DNA of 64,000 nucleotides from Desulfuromonadaceae bacterium (lineage in GTDB: Bacteria > Desulfobacterota > Desulfuromonadia > Geobacterales > Pseudopelobacteraceae): the NCBI GenBank assembly GCA_028681335.1, contig JAQUIT010000001.1:62001-126000 (forward strand). The letters run 5' to 3'. The notes beneath the pieces are model-generated. The model was not told the origin of the DNA and searched no databases. It saw only the letters and a program-made list of their open reading frames with translations. Below, piece by piece: positions 8,912 through 19,469 of this stretch. How positions within the stretch are numbered: the stretch's first letter is position 1; each line of letters begins with the position of its first letter. The position numbers and the translations under genes were made by a program.

Positions 8912-10483
8912 TCAGGATTGTGAGTTGCCTTTCTCAGTTGGTTCGCTCTGAGATGTTTTTGCTGCTACGGAGTCCTGGGACATTTCACCCAGGTATTTCG
9001 GGAGTTCAATTCCGGCCATAGCGGCGACTTCGTGCAGCGGTGGCAGGCTTTTGATCAATCCTGAAAGAAAGTTGGCAGTTGCTGTGCCGTCTTTGCCCCC
9101 TCCGCCTGAGTCCCAGACGGTGACCTTTTCAATCTTGATGTTACGGATAGCCTCTACCTGCATCTGCACGATCTGTTCAATTTTCTCAGTCATGAGCAGC
9201 GTGGCTGCAGCCTTCGCATCGCCATTGCAGCCTTTAACCAGACTGAGATAACCGGCAGCTTTGCTCTCCAGTACTTGACGCACACCTTCGGCCTCAGCTT
9301 GATACTTGAGGAGGATGGCGTCGGCCTGGCCTTTTGCTTCGCGGCGGGTTTTTTCGGCTTCGGCTTCGGCTGCTATTTCGATCTTTGTCTTGTCTATTTC
9401 CTGGCGCACAACCTCAGCAGCGGTAAGTCGTTCCTGTTCAGCCTTGTATTGCGCTTTCTGGATTTCAACTTCAGCCTCGCGCCGGGCAACCTCGCCTCGT
9501 TGCAGGGCAGCGGCCTGTTTTACCGACAGCTCGGCATTGGCATCGGCAATATCAGCCTTGGCACGGTTTTCACCATCCATGGCGAGGGCTTCTTGCTGCT
9601 GCACAAAGATGCGTCGATCTGCCTCGGCCTTTTTCTGTCCTTTTGCAGATTCAGCCACATTCTCAGCTACTTTAATGTCTTTATCACGGTTGGCCGCAGC
9701 CTCGCCGATGGTGGCTTCCGCTTCCTGCTGCTGCACAAAGATGCGCTGGTCAGCCTGGGCCTTTTTCTTGCCCTTCTCTGACTCGGCAACATTCTCCGCA
9801 ACCCGGACCTCTTTCACCTTTGTCGCTTCAGACTCGCCAATGGCGCCCAGTTTTTCCTGCTCGGCAACATCAACCTTGGCCTGATTAATCGCCTCGGAGG
9901 CAGCCTTCTTACCGATAGAATCGATGTACCCGGATTCGTCGGTGATGTCGGTGATGTTTACGTTAATCAGGTACAGACCGATCTTGTTCAGCTCCGGTGA
10001 AACATTTTTGCGGATAGATTCCAGAAAGCTCTCGCGGTCCTGATTGATCTGCTCGATAGTCAACGAAGCAACGGTAAGGCGCAACTGGCCAAAGATAATC
10101 TCTTTTGCCATCTCCTCAATCTGGATCTGTGTGAGGTGAAGCAGGCGTTCGGCTGCGGAAGTCATGACCTCAGGCTCGGTGCTTATTCCGACCGTAAAGG
10201 TGGAGGGAACATTGATACGGATATTCTGCAGTGAAAGAGCCTTCTGCAGGGGGATACTGATGGTCATCGGCGTCAGGCTGATATAGGCATAATCCTGAAT
10301 CAGCGGCCAGATAAGGGTGCCGCCTCCATGAATGCAATTGGCCGATTGTCCGGCCCCAACCTTGCCGTAGACCACCAGGATCTTGTCCGATGGGCAGCGT
10401 TTATAGCGGGAGGCAAGGAATGTAATGGTTGAAGCAATCAAGATGAGGAATGCGGCAATGGGGAAAATCCAAAAATCAAACAT
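8912..10483 (-). CDS. flotillin-family protein (SPFH domain)
   Basis: 523-residue flotillin/YuaG-type scaffold of membrane microdomains. Residues 5-25 form one membrane anchor (FPIAAFLILIASTITFLA). The SPFH domain spans about 30-200 (TEPEVMTSAAERLLHLTQIQIEEMAKEIIFGQLR), followed by a long Ala/Glu/Lys-rich coiled coil (about 200-420) and a C-terminal part rich in Gly (VWDSGGGGKDGT). The coiled coil contains an internal duplication: VRVAENVAESEKGKKKAQAD and IKVAENVAESAKGQKKAEAD, each followed by an RIFVQQQEA block, about 50 residues apart. It lies 14 bp downstream of an NfeD-type gene, the standard flotillin partnership. The ribosome site AAGGAG precedes the ATG. Confidence 0.9.
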   Translation of the reverse strand: MFDFWIFPIAAFLILIASTITFLASRYKRCPSDKILVVYGKVGAGQSANCIHGGGTLIWPLIQDYAYISLTPMTISIPLQKALSLQNIRINVPSTFTVGISTEPEVMTSAAERLLHLTQIQIEEMAKEIIFGQLRLTVASLTIEQINQDRESFLESIRKNVSPELNKIGLYLINVNITDITDESGYIDSIGKKAASEAINQAKVDVAEQEKLGAIGESEATKVKEVRVAENVAESEKGKKKAQADQRIFVQQQEAEATIGEAAANRDKDIKVAENVAESAKGQKKAEADRRIFVQQQEALAMDGENRAKADIADANAELSVKQAAALQRGEVARREAEVEIQKAQYKAEQERLTAAEVVRQEIDKTKIEIAAEAEAEKTRREAKGQADAILLKYQAEAEGVRQVLESKAAGYLSLVKGCNGDAKAAATLLMTEKIEQIVQMQVEAIRNIKIEKVTVWDSGGGGKDGTATANFLSGLIKSLPPLHEVAAMAGIELPKYLGEMSQDSVAAKTSQSEPTEKGNSQS

Positions 10484-10497
10484 GACAACTCCTTGGT

Positions 10498-11073
10498 TTA
10501 GCTGATAGTTTCCACAACAAGAATATTGGCGTTCACTTTAACTACCCGCACCGGGGTACCGGTAGGCACCTCAGCACCGTTTTTTTCGGTGGCATTAAAT
10601 TCACGGTGGTGGTTTCTGAAATTGAGGTTGACTTGTCCTGTCCCACCTTGGGGTATCGTGAGGTACACGGTGCCGGTGTAGCCCACCGCGTCCTCGGTTT
10701 TGAGTGTGCCGGTGGACTGAAGGCGCGCAGCCCCCTGAAAGAGTTTGGCGATGACCCACACTGAGGCCATACCTGCCGCCACCGCTCCGATACTCGATAT
10801 TATTATCCCCGTCTGGCTTTGCCGGTAGAGGGCAAGCCCGACTAAGCCGAACATCATGAAGAATGCAGAGAGTCCTTGCAGGGAGAGGAAGCGAAAACCA
10901 ATGTCAGAATCCGCGTGATCAATATCGATGTCGCCATCCACATTGATATCTGTGCCTGCATCGCTACCGATAAATTGCAGGACGAGCTTCACAACAACAA
11001 AGAATCCGCCAATAACGGCACATATCAGAAAGAAGATTTCCAAACCGTTAAAATCCGAAAAAACCTTTACCAC
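10498..11073 (-). CDS. NfeD-like membrane protein (OB-fold), flotillin partner
   Basis: 191 residues starting at a GTG with a strong upstream GGAGGGGTAAC site. One hydrophobic segment near residue 12-35 is followed by an acidic loop (DINVDGDIDIDHADSD), two further membrane segments (ALSAFFMMFGLVGLAL; GIIISSIGAVAAGMASVWVI), and a C-terminal soluble OB-fold beta domain (GYTGTVYLTIPQGGTGQVNL ... GTPVRVVKV) as in NfeD1b proteins. NfeD-type proteins are found next to flotillins and are thought to help membrane-domain assembly. First gene of this two-gene operon. Confidence 0.8.
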   Translation of the reverse strand: MVKVFSDFNGLEIFFLICAVIGGFFVVVKLVLQFIGSDAGTDINVDGDIDIDHADSDIGFRFLSLQGLSAFFMMFGLVGLALYRQSQTGIIISSIGAVAAGMASVWVIAKLFQGAARLQSTGTLKTEDAVGYTGTVYLTIPQGGTGQVNLNFRNHHREFNATEKNGAEVPTGTPVRVVKVNANILVVETIS

Positions 11074-11099
11074 GTTACCCCTCCTTTTTCGTTTTATAA

Positions 11100-11785
11100 A
11101 CGCTCACAGGCTATAATTCTTGTGTCCAGTTTGTAAGTATTGTTTTGTCAGATGTATATACGGCTCGGTAAACCGCGAATACAGTGTCGTCAGGTTCAAA
11201 ATCGTGTCGTTCTTCTTCGTCGAATATGAACGCGTCGCAGAGAATATGCAGAGGACTCGGTCTGTAACTCCGAAGTCATCATCGAAGCAATCCCTCCATC
11301 GCTGGGCGTCTGGTAGGCGGTTTAAAAATGGAGGTGGCAGTTTCCGATTCTTCATGCCTTTATATTTCCTGTATTTTAATTTCTATTGTTCAACCCGTTG
11401 TTAACCAGCCCCCACCCGCGCACTGGTGATATTTCCAGATGGAACACTTAGTCCTGTGGAACAAAAAAATGCAGCTATCTAGTAGCACATTAAATGCCGT
11501 TTAGAAAGACGAACTTCGGCTAATCAAAACTTTCAATAAAAAATTGAGTGGGTTTATTTTTTACGCATGGCTTCAGATGGGAATTATTTGCAACCCCGTT
11601 CGCCGTACTGAGCACTCAGTGGTAATCATGTAATTACGGATACCATTTAAATCCAACGGTAGCTGACTACTTCCCGGGCATTACTGCAATTCCTGCTAAA
11701 AGTTACGGCAGTGTGAACCCTGACGCTGACTTCCTGAATTCAAACGCACTGATTTCACAGCATATTTTTTTGCTTTACATTGGCA
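11100..11785. other. intergenic stretch without a supported gene
   Basis: About 690 bp between the divergent nfeD-like and modE genes. Short open frames on both strands (such as 11104-11355 minus) lack ribosome sites and any recognisable sequence. The only structure noted is a perfect dyad ACTGAG-CA-CTCAGT at 11607-11620. Promoters for the flanking genes must lie at its edges. Confidence 0.5.
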
Positions 11786-11813
11786 CGCGTTATGTAATAG
11801 TGAATACAGCGAT
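11786..11813. promoter_or_regulatory. ModE-like box upstream of modE
   Basis: Read on the minus strand the site is ATCGCTGTATT, six bases (CACTAT), TACATAACGCG. It closely follows the Escherichia coli ModE operator pattern ATCGCTATATA-N6-TATATAACGAT. It lies 35-60 bp before the modE start, so molybdate-dependent autoregulation is likely. Confidence 0.7.
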
Positions 11814-11847
11814 CACAAGTAACCTTTGCCTTACGGAGCCTCCCTCT

Positions 11848-12657
11848 ATGAACAACACAAAAAACAGTATCGGTCTCAGCGGCAACCTCTGGCTCAACCG
11901 GGCCGAGAGCAAGTTTCTGGGGGGCGACCGCATTCATCTGCTGGAAATGATCGACGAGCTGGGGTCGATCACCAAAGCCGCCAAAGCTGCCGGCATTAGC
12001 TACAAAACCGCCTGGGATACGGTCAACCTGATCAACAACCTTGCTGAAAAGCCTCTGGTTGATCGTCTGATCGGCGGTAAAGGTGGCGGCGGTACCAGTC
12101 TTACCGCCGAAGGGAAAAGGATCGTTGCGCAGTATAAAACCATCCAGGAAGAACATCGCAAATTCCTGGATAATCTCGAGAGCAGGCTCGGCGATACCGA
12201 GAGCCTGTACCAATTTTTACGGAGGATTTCCATGAAAGTCAGTGCACGCAACACATTTTCAGGGGTCGTAACCAACATCACCAAGGGAGCAGTTAACGCA
12301 GAAGTGACGCTGACTCTCAAAGGGGGGGCAGCGCTGACGGCAGTCGTGACAAACGGTGCTATTGAGAATCTTGGTCTCAGCAACGGCAATGAAGCCTATG
12401 CCATAGTCAAGTCCAGTTCGATAATCATCGGTACCGATCTGCACGATGCCAAGCTGAGCGCCCGCAACATGTTCGTTGGTACCGTTACCAGAGTTATTGA
12501 AGGGCCGGTCAATACGGAAGTAAATATTGAAATCGGTGGCGGCAACACTATCAGTGCCGTCATCACCCATGACAGTGCTATAAAGCTGGGGTTGAGCGTT
12601 GGTGGTCACGCCTGTGCCCTGTTCAAGGCATCAAGCGTCATCATCGGCGTCAATTGA
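11848..12657 (+). CDS. modE: molybdate-responsive transcriptional regulator ModE
   Basis: 269 residues from the ATG at 11848 (upstream GGAGCC); the frame is open further upstream but ModE length (262 in E. coli) and homology start here. The N-terminal winged helix is seen in GGDRIHLLEMIDELGSITKAAKAAGISYKTAWDTV, followed by the glycine-rich wing GGKGGGGTSLT. The C-terminal half has two Mop/TOBE repeats, each beginning with SARN (VSARNTFSGVVTNI near 130; LSARNMFVGTVTRV near 203), which bind molybdate. The dimer represses or activates molybdate genes. ModE-like boxes lie in front of this gene and of modDABC. Linked regulation of anf is possible but no good box is seen there. Confidence 0.93.
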   Translation: MNNTKNSIGLSGNLWLNRAESKFLGGDRIHLLEMIDELGSITKAAKAAGISYKTAWDTVNLINNLAEKPLVDRLIGGKGGGGTSLTAEGKRIVAQYKTIQEEHRKFLDNLESRLGDTESLYQFLRRISMKVSARNTFSGVVTNITKGAVNAEVTLTLKGGAALTAVVTNGAIENLGLSNGNEAYAIVKSSSIIIGTDLHDAKLSARNMFVGTVTRVIEGPVNTEVNIEIGGGNTISAVITHDSAIKLGLSVGGHACALFKASSVIIGVN

Positions 12658-12666
12658 ACATAAGCA

Positions 12667-12694
12667 GGGGGCCTCAATGAAATGCCCCTTTTTT
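12667..12694 (+). terminator. rho-independent terminator of modE
   Basis: GGGGC at 12668-12672 pairs with GCCCC at 12684-12688, followed by a run of six T. It starts about 10 bp after the modE stop codon and separates modE from modDABC. Confidence 0.7.
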
Positions 12695-12701
12695 ATGGCA
12701 T

Positions 12702-12729
12702 AGCGTTATATGTGTATGGTTATAACGAT
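12702..12729. promoter_or_regulatory. ModE-like box upstream of modDABC
   Basis: Read on the minus strand the arms are ATCGTTATAAC and CATATAACGCT with six bases between, again close to the ModE consensus. It lies about 160 bp upstream of modD, right after the modE terminator, so it most likely represses the transporter operon when molybdate is plentiful. Confidence 0.7.
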
Positions 12730-12766
12730 CTTGCCGTCGGAATGGGTAAACCAAAAACCGGTCTCA

Positions 12767-12838
12767 CGCGACGACGCAACGACGCTACGTAAAGCCGGAA
12801 CCAATGATTTTTTAAAAGCCTTTCGTTGCGTCGTCGCG
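12767..12838. repeat. 15-bp perfect inverted repeat before modD
   Basis: CGCGACGACGCAACG (12767-12781) and its exact complement (12824-12838) enclose 42 bases; the right arm continues as a second CGTTGCGTGAG-like word. It lies between the ModE box and modD, so it would be transcribed in the mod leader as a long hairpin. CGTTGCGTCGTCGCG-type words look like a dispersed repeat rather than an operator. Confidence 0.7.
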
Positions 12839-12885
12839 CCGTTGCGTGAGTAAAAATTTTTCTGAGACTTTGAAAGGAAACACCA

Positions 12886-14516
<1,631 letters not shown>

Positions 14517-14558
14517 CTTGCGGAGACGGTCGAGCCTCTTGTAAAAGTCACAAAAAGC

Positions 14559-14694
14559 TCCCTCCACCCTGACGGGGAAGTGTTAGGGGGGGGACTGCTA
14601 TGAAATGAGCATATTGTCGCTTCACCCACCCCCCAACCCCCTCCCGTCACCAGAAGTAGGTGCCTCTAGGCAAGGGAGGGGGGGCAATTTTAAG
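14559..14694. repeat. GC-rich imperfect inverted repeat between modA and modB
   Basis: A stretch of G-runs (GACGGGGAAGTGTTAGGGGG at about 14571) is mirrored by C-runs (CCCCCCAACCCCCTCCCGTC ending about 14648), then by GCAAGGGAGGGGG. It resembles the GC-rich dispersed repeats at 17694 and 38739 in composition but the ends differ. It fills the gap between modA and modB. Confidence 0.5.
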
Positions 14695-14737
14695 GTTTTT
14701 GTAAGATCCCCGGTTTTAAAGGTTTGACAGGTACTAC

Positions 14738-15415
14738 ATGCTCCTCAATAGCGACGACATACAGGCTGTTCTTCTTACGGTGAGACTTGCAGCACTAGTC
14801 ACCGCCATCCTGCTGGTGGTCGGCACCCCGATCGCCTGGTGGCTCGCCCGTACCCGGTCGCGCCTTAAAGGGCCGATCGGTGCTGTTGTCGCGCTGCCGC
14901 TGGTGTTGCCGCCATCGGTGCTCGGCTTCTACCTGCTGCTGGCCATGGGGCCGTACGGGCCGGTGGGACACCTGACCCGTGCCCTGGGGATCGGCGCGCT
15001 CCCCTTCACCTTCTGGGGGCTGGTGCTGGCGTCGGTCTTTTACTCGCTGCCGTTTATGGTGCAGCCGCTGCAGAATGCCTTTGAAGGCGTTGGTGACCGT
15101 CCTCTGGAAGTCGCCGCAACCCTGCGGGCTTCACGGATGGACACATTCTTCACCGTTGTTCTCCCGATGGCGCTCCCCGGCTATCTCACCGCCTCCATCC
15201 TGACCTTTGCCCATACCGTTGGCGAGTTTGGCGTGGTGTTGATGATCGGCGGTAACATCCCCGGTGTTACCCGTGTCGCCTCGGTGCAGATCTACGATCA
15301 CGTGGAGGCGCTGGAGTATGGTCAGGCGCATCGCCTGGCTGCGGTTATGCTGGTATTCTCGTTTATGGTGCTGTTAGCACTCTACGCCTGGCGTCCAAAC
15401 GCCAGGAAAGGATAG
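14738..15415 (+). CDS. modB: molybdate ABC transporter permease ModB
   Basis: 225-residue inner-membrane permease with about five hydrophobic segments (LVTAILLVVGTPIAWWLA; VVALPLVLPPSVLGFYLLLA; FTFWGLVLASVF and others). The cytoplasmic EAA loop that contacts ModC is EVAATLRASRMDTFFTVVLP followed by MALPG. GEFGVVLMIGGNIPG is the conserved ModB exit-pathway block. Start ATG at 14738 follows GACAGGTACTAC. It ends 3 bp before modC, so the two are translationally close. Confidence 0.93.
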   Translation: MLLNSDDIQAVLLTVRLAALVTAILLVVGTPIAWWLARTRSRLKGPIGAVVALPLVLPPSVLGFYLLLAMGPYGPVGHLTRALGIGALPFTFWGLVLASVFYSLPFMVQPLQNAFEGVGDRPLEVAATLRASRMDTFFTVVLPMALPGYLTASILTFAHTVGEFGVVLMIGGNIPGVTRVASVQIYDHVEALEYGQAHRLAAVMLVFSFMVLLALYAWRPNARKG

Positions 15416-15418
15416 GCC

Positions 15419-16489
15419 ATGGCTAGAATCAGCGCACGCTTTCACGTCACCTGGCCGGGTTTTACCCTTGACCTGGATCTCGATCTGCCCGGACGCGGCG
15501 TGACCGCCATCTTCGGTCAGTCCGGCTCCGGCAAGACCACGTTGCTGCGCTGTATCGCCGGGCTGGAGCGGGCGAAGCGCGGCTTTCTGTCGTTCAACGG
15601 CGAGGTGTGGCAGGATGAACAGACTTTTCTGCCGACTCACAAGCGCCCGCTGGGGTATGTCTTCCAGGAAGCGAGCCTGTTTCCGCATCTCACCGTCATG
15701 GGAAATCTGCGTTACGGTCTCACCCGCTCGAAAGAGGAGCGGAGGGTCAGCCTCGACCAGGCCATCGAGCTGCTGGGGATTGGTGCGCTGCTGGAGCGCA
15801 AGCCGGAGCGGCTGTCAGGTGGCGAACGGCAGCGGGTCGGCATTGCCCGGGCGCTGGCCGTCTCCCCGCGCATCCTGCTGATGGACGAACCGCTGGCCGC
15901 CCTCGACCTGGCGCGGAAGCAGGAGATTCTCCCCTATCTGGAACGGCTGCGCGATGAGCTGGAAATCCCGGTACTGTATGTTACCCACTCACCCGATGAG
16001 GTGGGGCGTCTGGCGAATTATCTGGTGGCGCTGGAAGCCGGTGCTGTTGTGGCGCAGGGGCCGCTTGCCGAGACTCTGGCCCGCATCGACCTCCCGATCC
16101 GCCTCGGTGAAGAGCGGGGTGTCGTGTTGGAAGGGGTCGTTGCAGAGCGCGATGAAAAATGGCATCTGGAACGGGTGGAGTTTCCCGGCGGTTTCCTCTG
16201 GATGCGCGATCGCGGCATCCCCTTGGGACAGCATGTCAGGGTGAGGGTTCCTTCGGGCGGGATAAGCCTGAGCCGCCTGCCGCAGCAGGACAGCAGCATC
16301 CTCAATACGCTGGCCGGCATAGTGGAAGAGATAGGTGATGATGATCATCCGGCGCACTCTCTGGTGCGCGTCAGGATCGGCGAATCGATGCTGCTTGCCC
16401 GTATAACCAAGCGTTCGGTGGCGGCGCTGGATCTGCGCCCCGGCTTGCCGGTCTGGGCGCAGATAAAGTCTGTGGCCGTCGCGCAGTGA
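15419..16489 (+). CDS. modC: molybdate ABC transporter ATP-binding protein ModC
   Basis: 356 residues, normal for ModC. Walker A GQSGSGKTTLLRC (about 36-48), signature LSGGERQRVGIARAL (about 137-151), Walker B RILLMDEPLAALD (about 156-168) and the His-loop VLYVTHSPDEV. The C-terminal region (about 290-356, SSILNTLAGIVEEIG ... ARITKRSVAALDL) is the molybdate-binding TOBE/Mop domain, which allows trans-inhibition by cytoplasmic molybdate. Starts 3 bp after modB; last gene of modDABC. Confidence 0.94.
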   Translation: MARISARFHVTWPGFTLDLDLDLPGRGVTAIFGQSGSGKTTLLRCIAGLERAKRGFLSFNGEVWQDEQTFLPTHKRPLGYVFQEASLFPHLTVMGNLRYGLTRSKEERRVSLDQAIELLGIGALLERKPERLSGGERQRVGIARALAVSPRILLMDEPLAALDLARKQEILPYLERLRDELEIPVLYVTHSPDEVGRLANYLVALEAGAVVAQGPLAETLARIDLPIRLGEERGVVLEGVVAERDEKWHLERVEFPGGFLWMRDRGIPLGQHVRVRVPSGGISLSRLPQQDSSILNTLAGIVEEIGDDDHPAHSLVRVRIGESMLLARITKRSVAALDLRPGLPVWAQIKSVAVAQ

Positions 16490-16659
16490 GGTTTGGTGAC
16501 GCTGCTCATGTTTTGCTTTGATGGAATTCACCGGTGCCTTTTTTTTAAACAGCTACGATGTTTCACCACGCATTTCCTCTCCGGACTGCCCGCCATATAA
16601 TGCAGAACCGCAAACTCCAACAGCCCGTAATAATTGATGTATTAATTTATTTAAGATAG

Positions 16660-16675
16660 TGGCACACCACGTGCA
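16660..16675 (+). promoter_or_regulatory. sigma-54 promoter of nifHD
   Basis: TGGCACACCACGTGCA has GG at 16661-16662, ten bases, GC at 16673-16674, an almost perfect RpoN promoter. Transcription should begin near 16686, leaving a leader of about 130 bases that contains a strong hairpin with a T-run. No NifA TGT-N10-ACA site was seen in the preceding 170 bp. Confidence 0.9.
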
Positions 16676-16716
16676 ATGTCGTTGATATCATAAAAAAATA
16701 GCAAACCGAACAGGCA

Positions 16717-16758
16717 AAGGCGCCTCCATTCTAAGAAGATGGGGCGCCTTTTTTTTAT
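16717..16758 (+). terminator. terminator-like hairpin inside the nifH leader
   Basis: AAGGCGCC (16717-16724) pairs exactly with GGCGCCTT (16743-16750). Inside, CCAT pairs with ATGG and CT with AG around an AAGA loop, with two unpaired T. Eight or more T follow. It lies between the sigma-54 start and the nifH ribosome site, so it should stop transcription unless relieved. This fits an attenuation/antitermination control. Confidence 0.85.
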
Positions 16759-16794
16759 TTTGCCGGACCACAAACCACACATGCTCACGGATAG

Positions 16795-17682
<888 letters not shown>

Positions 17683-17693
17683 TCAGGAAAACC

Positions 17694-17775
17694 AACCCCC
17701 CTCGCTCCCCCCTTATCGGGGGGGAAGCCACAACCTGTACCCTCCTCCCCAGATAAGGGGAGGTCGGGAGGGGTT
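17694..17775. repeat. dispersed GC-rich inverted repeat between nifH and nifD
   Basis: About 82 bp with imperfect ends AACCCCCCTCGCTCCCCC and a mirrored AGGTCGGGAGGGGTT, each also containing the word CTTATC or its complement. A second copy with the same ends lies at 38739-38812 in the restriction locus. It fills most of the nifH-nifD gap and ends just before the nifD ribosome site, so it would form a hairpin in the nifHD message. Confidence 0.65.
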
Positions 17776-17790
17776 TCAAGGAGATACATC

Positions 17791-19236
17791 ATGTCAGACG
17801 ATATTAGAAAAATAGATGGCATCACCAAGGAATCAACCCAGGCGATGATCGATGATGCCCTGTCCGTTTATCCTGAGAAAGCCAGGAAAAAACGCGCACC
17901 GCATCTGGCACCAAACGATGCCGCATCCGGCTGTGCCAGTGTTAAGTCCAACAAGAAAACCGTTCCCGGTGTCATGAGTGCACGTGGTTGCGCCTATGCA
18001 GGAGCCAAGGGTGTTGTCTGGGGCCCGATCCGCGATATGGTCCATGTTTCTCACGGACCTGTCGGCTGCGGCTGGTACTCCTGGGGCACACGGCGTAACC
18101 TGGTTACCGGCATCAACGGGGTAACGCAGTTCGCCATGCAGTTCACCTCCGATTTCCAGGAAAAGGATATTGTCTACGGCGGCGACAAGAAGCTGAAGAC
18201 CCTGCTGCAGGAAGCGGTCGACCTCTTCCCGCTCGCCAAAGGCATCTCGGTCCTCTCCGAATGTCCGGTCGGTCTGATCGGTGACGATATCAACTCGGTT
18301 GCCAAACAGTCATCCAAGGAACTTGATCTGCCGATCATTCCCTGTAACTGCGAAGGTTTCCGCGGCGTTTCCCAGTCATTGGGACACCATATCTCCAACG
18401 ACACGATCCGCGACTACATCATCGAGACCCGCGAATTTGCCGAACCATCCAGCCCTTATGACATCGCGCTGATCGGCGACTACAACATCGGCGGTGACGT
18501 CTGGTCAGCGACAGCACTGCTGGAAGAAATCGGCCTGAATGTAAAAGCTACCTGGACCGGTGACGGCGAGTTGGAGAAGATTGCCGCCACCCATCAGGTC
18601 AAGCTGAACCTGATTCACTGCTACCGCTCGATGAACTATATGTGTAAGGTAATGGAAGAGAAGTACGGCATCCCCTGGTTGGAGTTCAACTTCTTTGGCC
18701 CCACCAAGATCAGGGAGAGCTTGCGGGCAATTGCTGAACGCTTTGACGATACCATCAAGGCAAATGTTGAAAGAGTCATCGCCAAGTATGATCCGATCAT
18801 GCAGGCTATTATCGACGAGTACAAGCCGCGCCTCGACGGCAAGAAAGTGATGCTGCTGGTTGGTGGTCTTCGTCCCCGCCACACCATTGGTGCCTATGAG
18901 GATCTGGGGATGGATTGTGTCGGTTCCGGTTATGAATTTGCCCACACCGATGATTATGACCGTACCGCACCGGAAATGCCTGATGCGACAGTGGTCTACG
19001 ACGATCCGTCCGAGTATGAGTTTGAGAAGTTTGCCCATGCTCTGAAGCCGGATCTGATCGGCTCCGGCATCAAGGAAAAGTACGTCTTCCAGAAGATGGG
19101 TATTCCGTTCCGTCAGATGCACAGCTGGGATTATTCCGGCCCCTATCACGCCTATCAGGGTTTTGAAATATTCGCCCGCGATGTTGATATGGCGGTCAAC
19201 AGCCCGACGTGGAAACTGGTAAAAGCACCTTTTTAA
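17791..19236 (+). CDS. nifD: Mo-nitrogenase alpha subunit NifD
   Basis: 481 residues. P-cluster cysteines in [14 protein letters not shown] (about 65), [12 protein letters not shown] (about 91) and [12 protein letters not shown] (about 156). FeMo-cofactor ligands are the Cys in [12 protein letters not shown] (about 276) and the His in [17 protein letters not shown] (about 443). It pairs with NifK to form MoFe protein. RBS AAGGAG precedes the ATG. Separated from nifH by 108 bp filled with a repeat, and not followed by nifK: a terminator comes directly after it. Confidence 0.96.
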   Translation: MSDDIRKIDGITKESTQAMIDDALSVYPEKARKKRAPHLAPNDAASGCASVKSNKKTVPGVMSARGCAYAGAKGVVWGPIRDMVHVSHGPVGCGWYSWGTRRNLVTGINGVTQFAMQFTSDFQEKDIVYGGDKKLKTLLQEAVDLFPLAKGISVLSECPVGLIGDDINSVAKQSSKELDLPIIPCNCEGFRGVSQSLGHHISNDTIRDYIIETREFAEPSSPYDIALIGDYNIGGDVWSATALLEEIGLNVKATWTGDGELEKIAATHQVKLNLIHCYRSMNYMCKVMEEKYGIPWLEFNFFGPTKIRESLRAIAERFDDTIKANVERVIAKYDPIMQAIIDEYKPRLDGKKVMLLVGGLRPRHTIGAYEDLGMDCVGSGYEFAHTDDYDRTAPEMPDATVVYDDPSEYEFEKFAHALKPDLIGSGIKEKYVFQKMGIPFRQMHSWDYSGPYHAYQGFEIFARDVDMAVNSPTWKLVKAPF

Positions 19237-19256
19237 TCAGCCTTTGCCACACATGT

Positions 19257-19295
19257 AAAGAGCCGGGGAAGCTTGTCGCTACCCCGGCTCTTTTG
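19257..19295 (+). terminator. rho-independent terminator after nifD
   Basis: AGAGCCGGGG (ending 19268) pairs with CCCCGGCTCT (from 19282) followed by TTTT. It lies about 22 bp after the nifD stop, so nifHD is a bicistronic unit that ends here instead of reading into nifK. Confidence 0.85.
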
Positions 19296-19315
19296 TTTTA
19301 TAAACGACAGTCAAT

Positions 19316-19443
19316 CCACAGATTACGCAGATTAGCGCAGATAAAACCAAGCATTGTTTAAAATGACAGGTTCACCTTCCAGTAAAATCAGAATTTGATC
19401 CGAGTCTTTGATTTATCTGCGTCTATCTGTGTTAATCTGCGGA
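19316..19443. repeat. CGCAGATTA repeat element, copy 1
   Basis: About 128 bp with ends of the type CGCAGATTACGCAGATTA pointing inward on the left and the complementary TTTATCTGCGT ... AATCTGCGGA on the right. Copies 2-4 lie at 40068, 44616 and 57401. Here it sits between the nifD terminator and the convergent SNF2 gene. Confidence 0.8.
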
Positions 19444-19469
19444 TATGTTTTTCAGGTTTAATTCCAGAT

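Noticed and set aside
11104-11404. Short overlapping open frames on both strands after the nfeD-like gene
   Set aside because: No ribosome site, no recognisable sequence and the two strands are equally open; probably chance.
16490-16660. NifA-type TGT-N10-ACA enhancer before nifH
   Set aside because: No match was found by eye; the activator may be of another kind.
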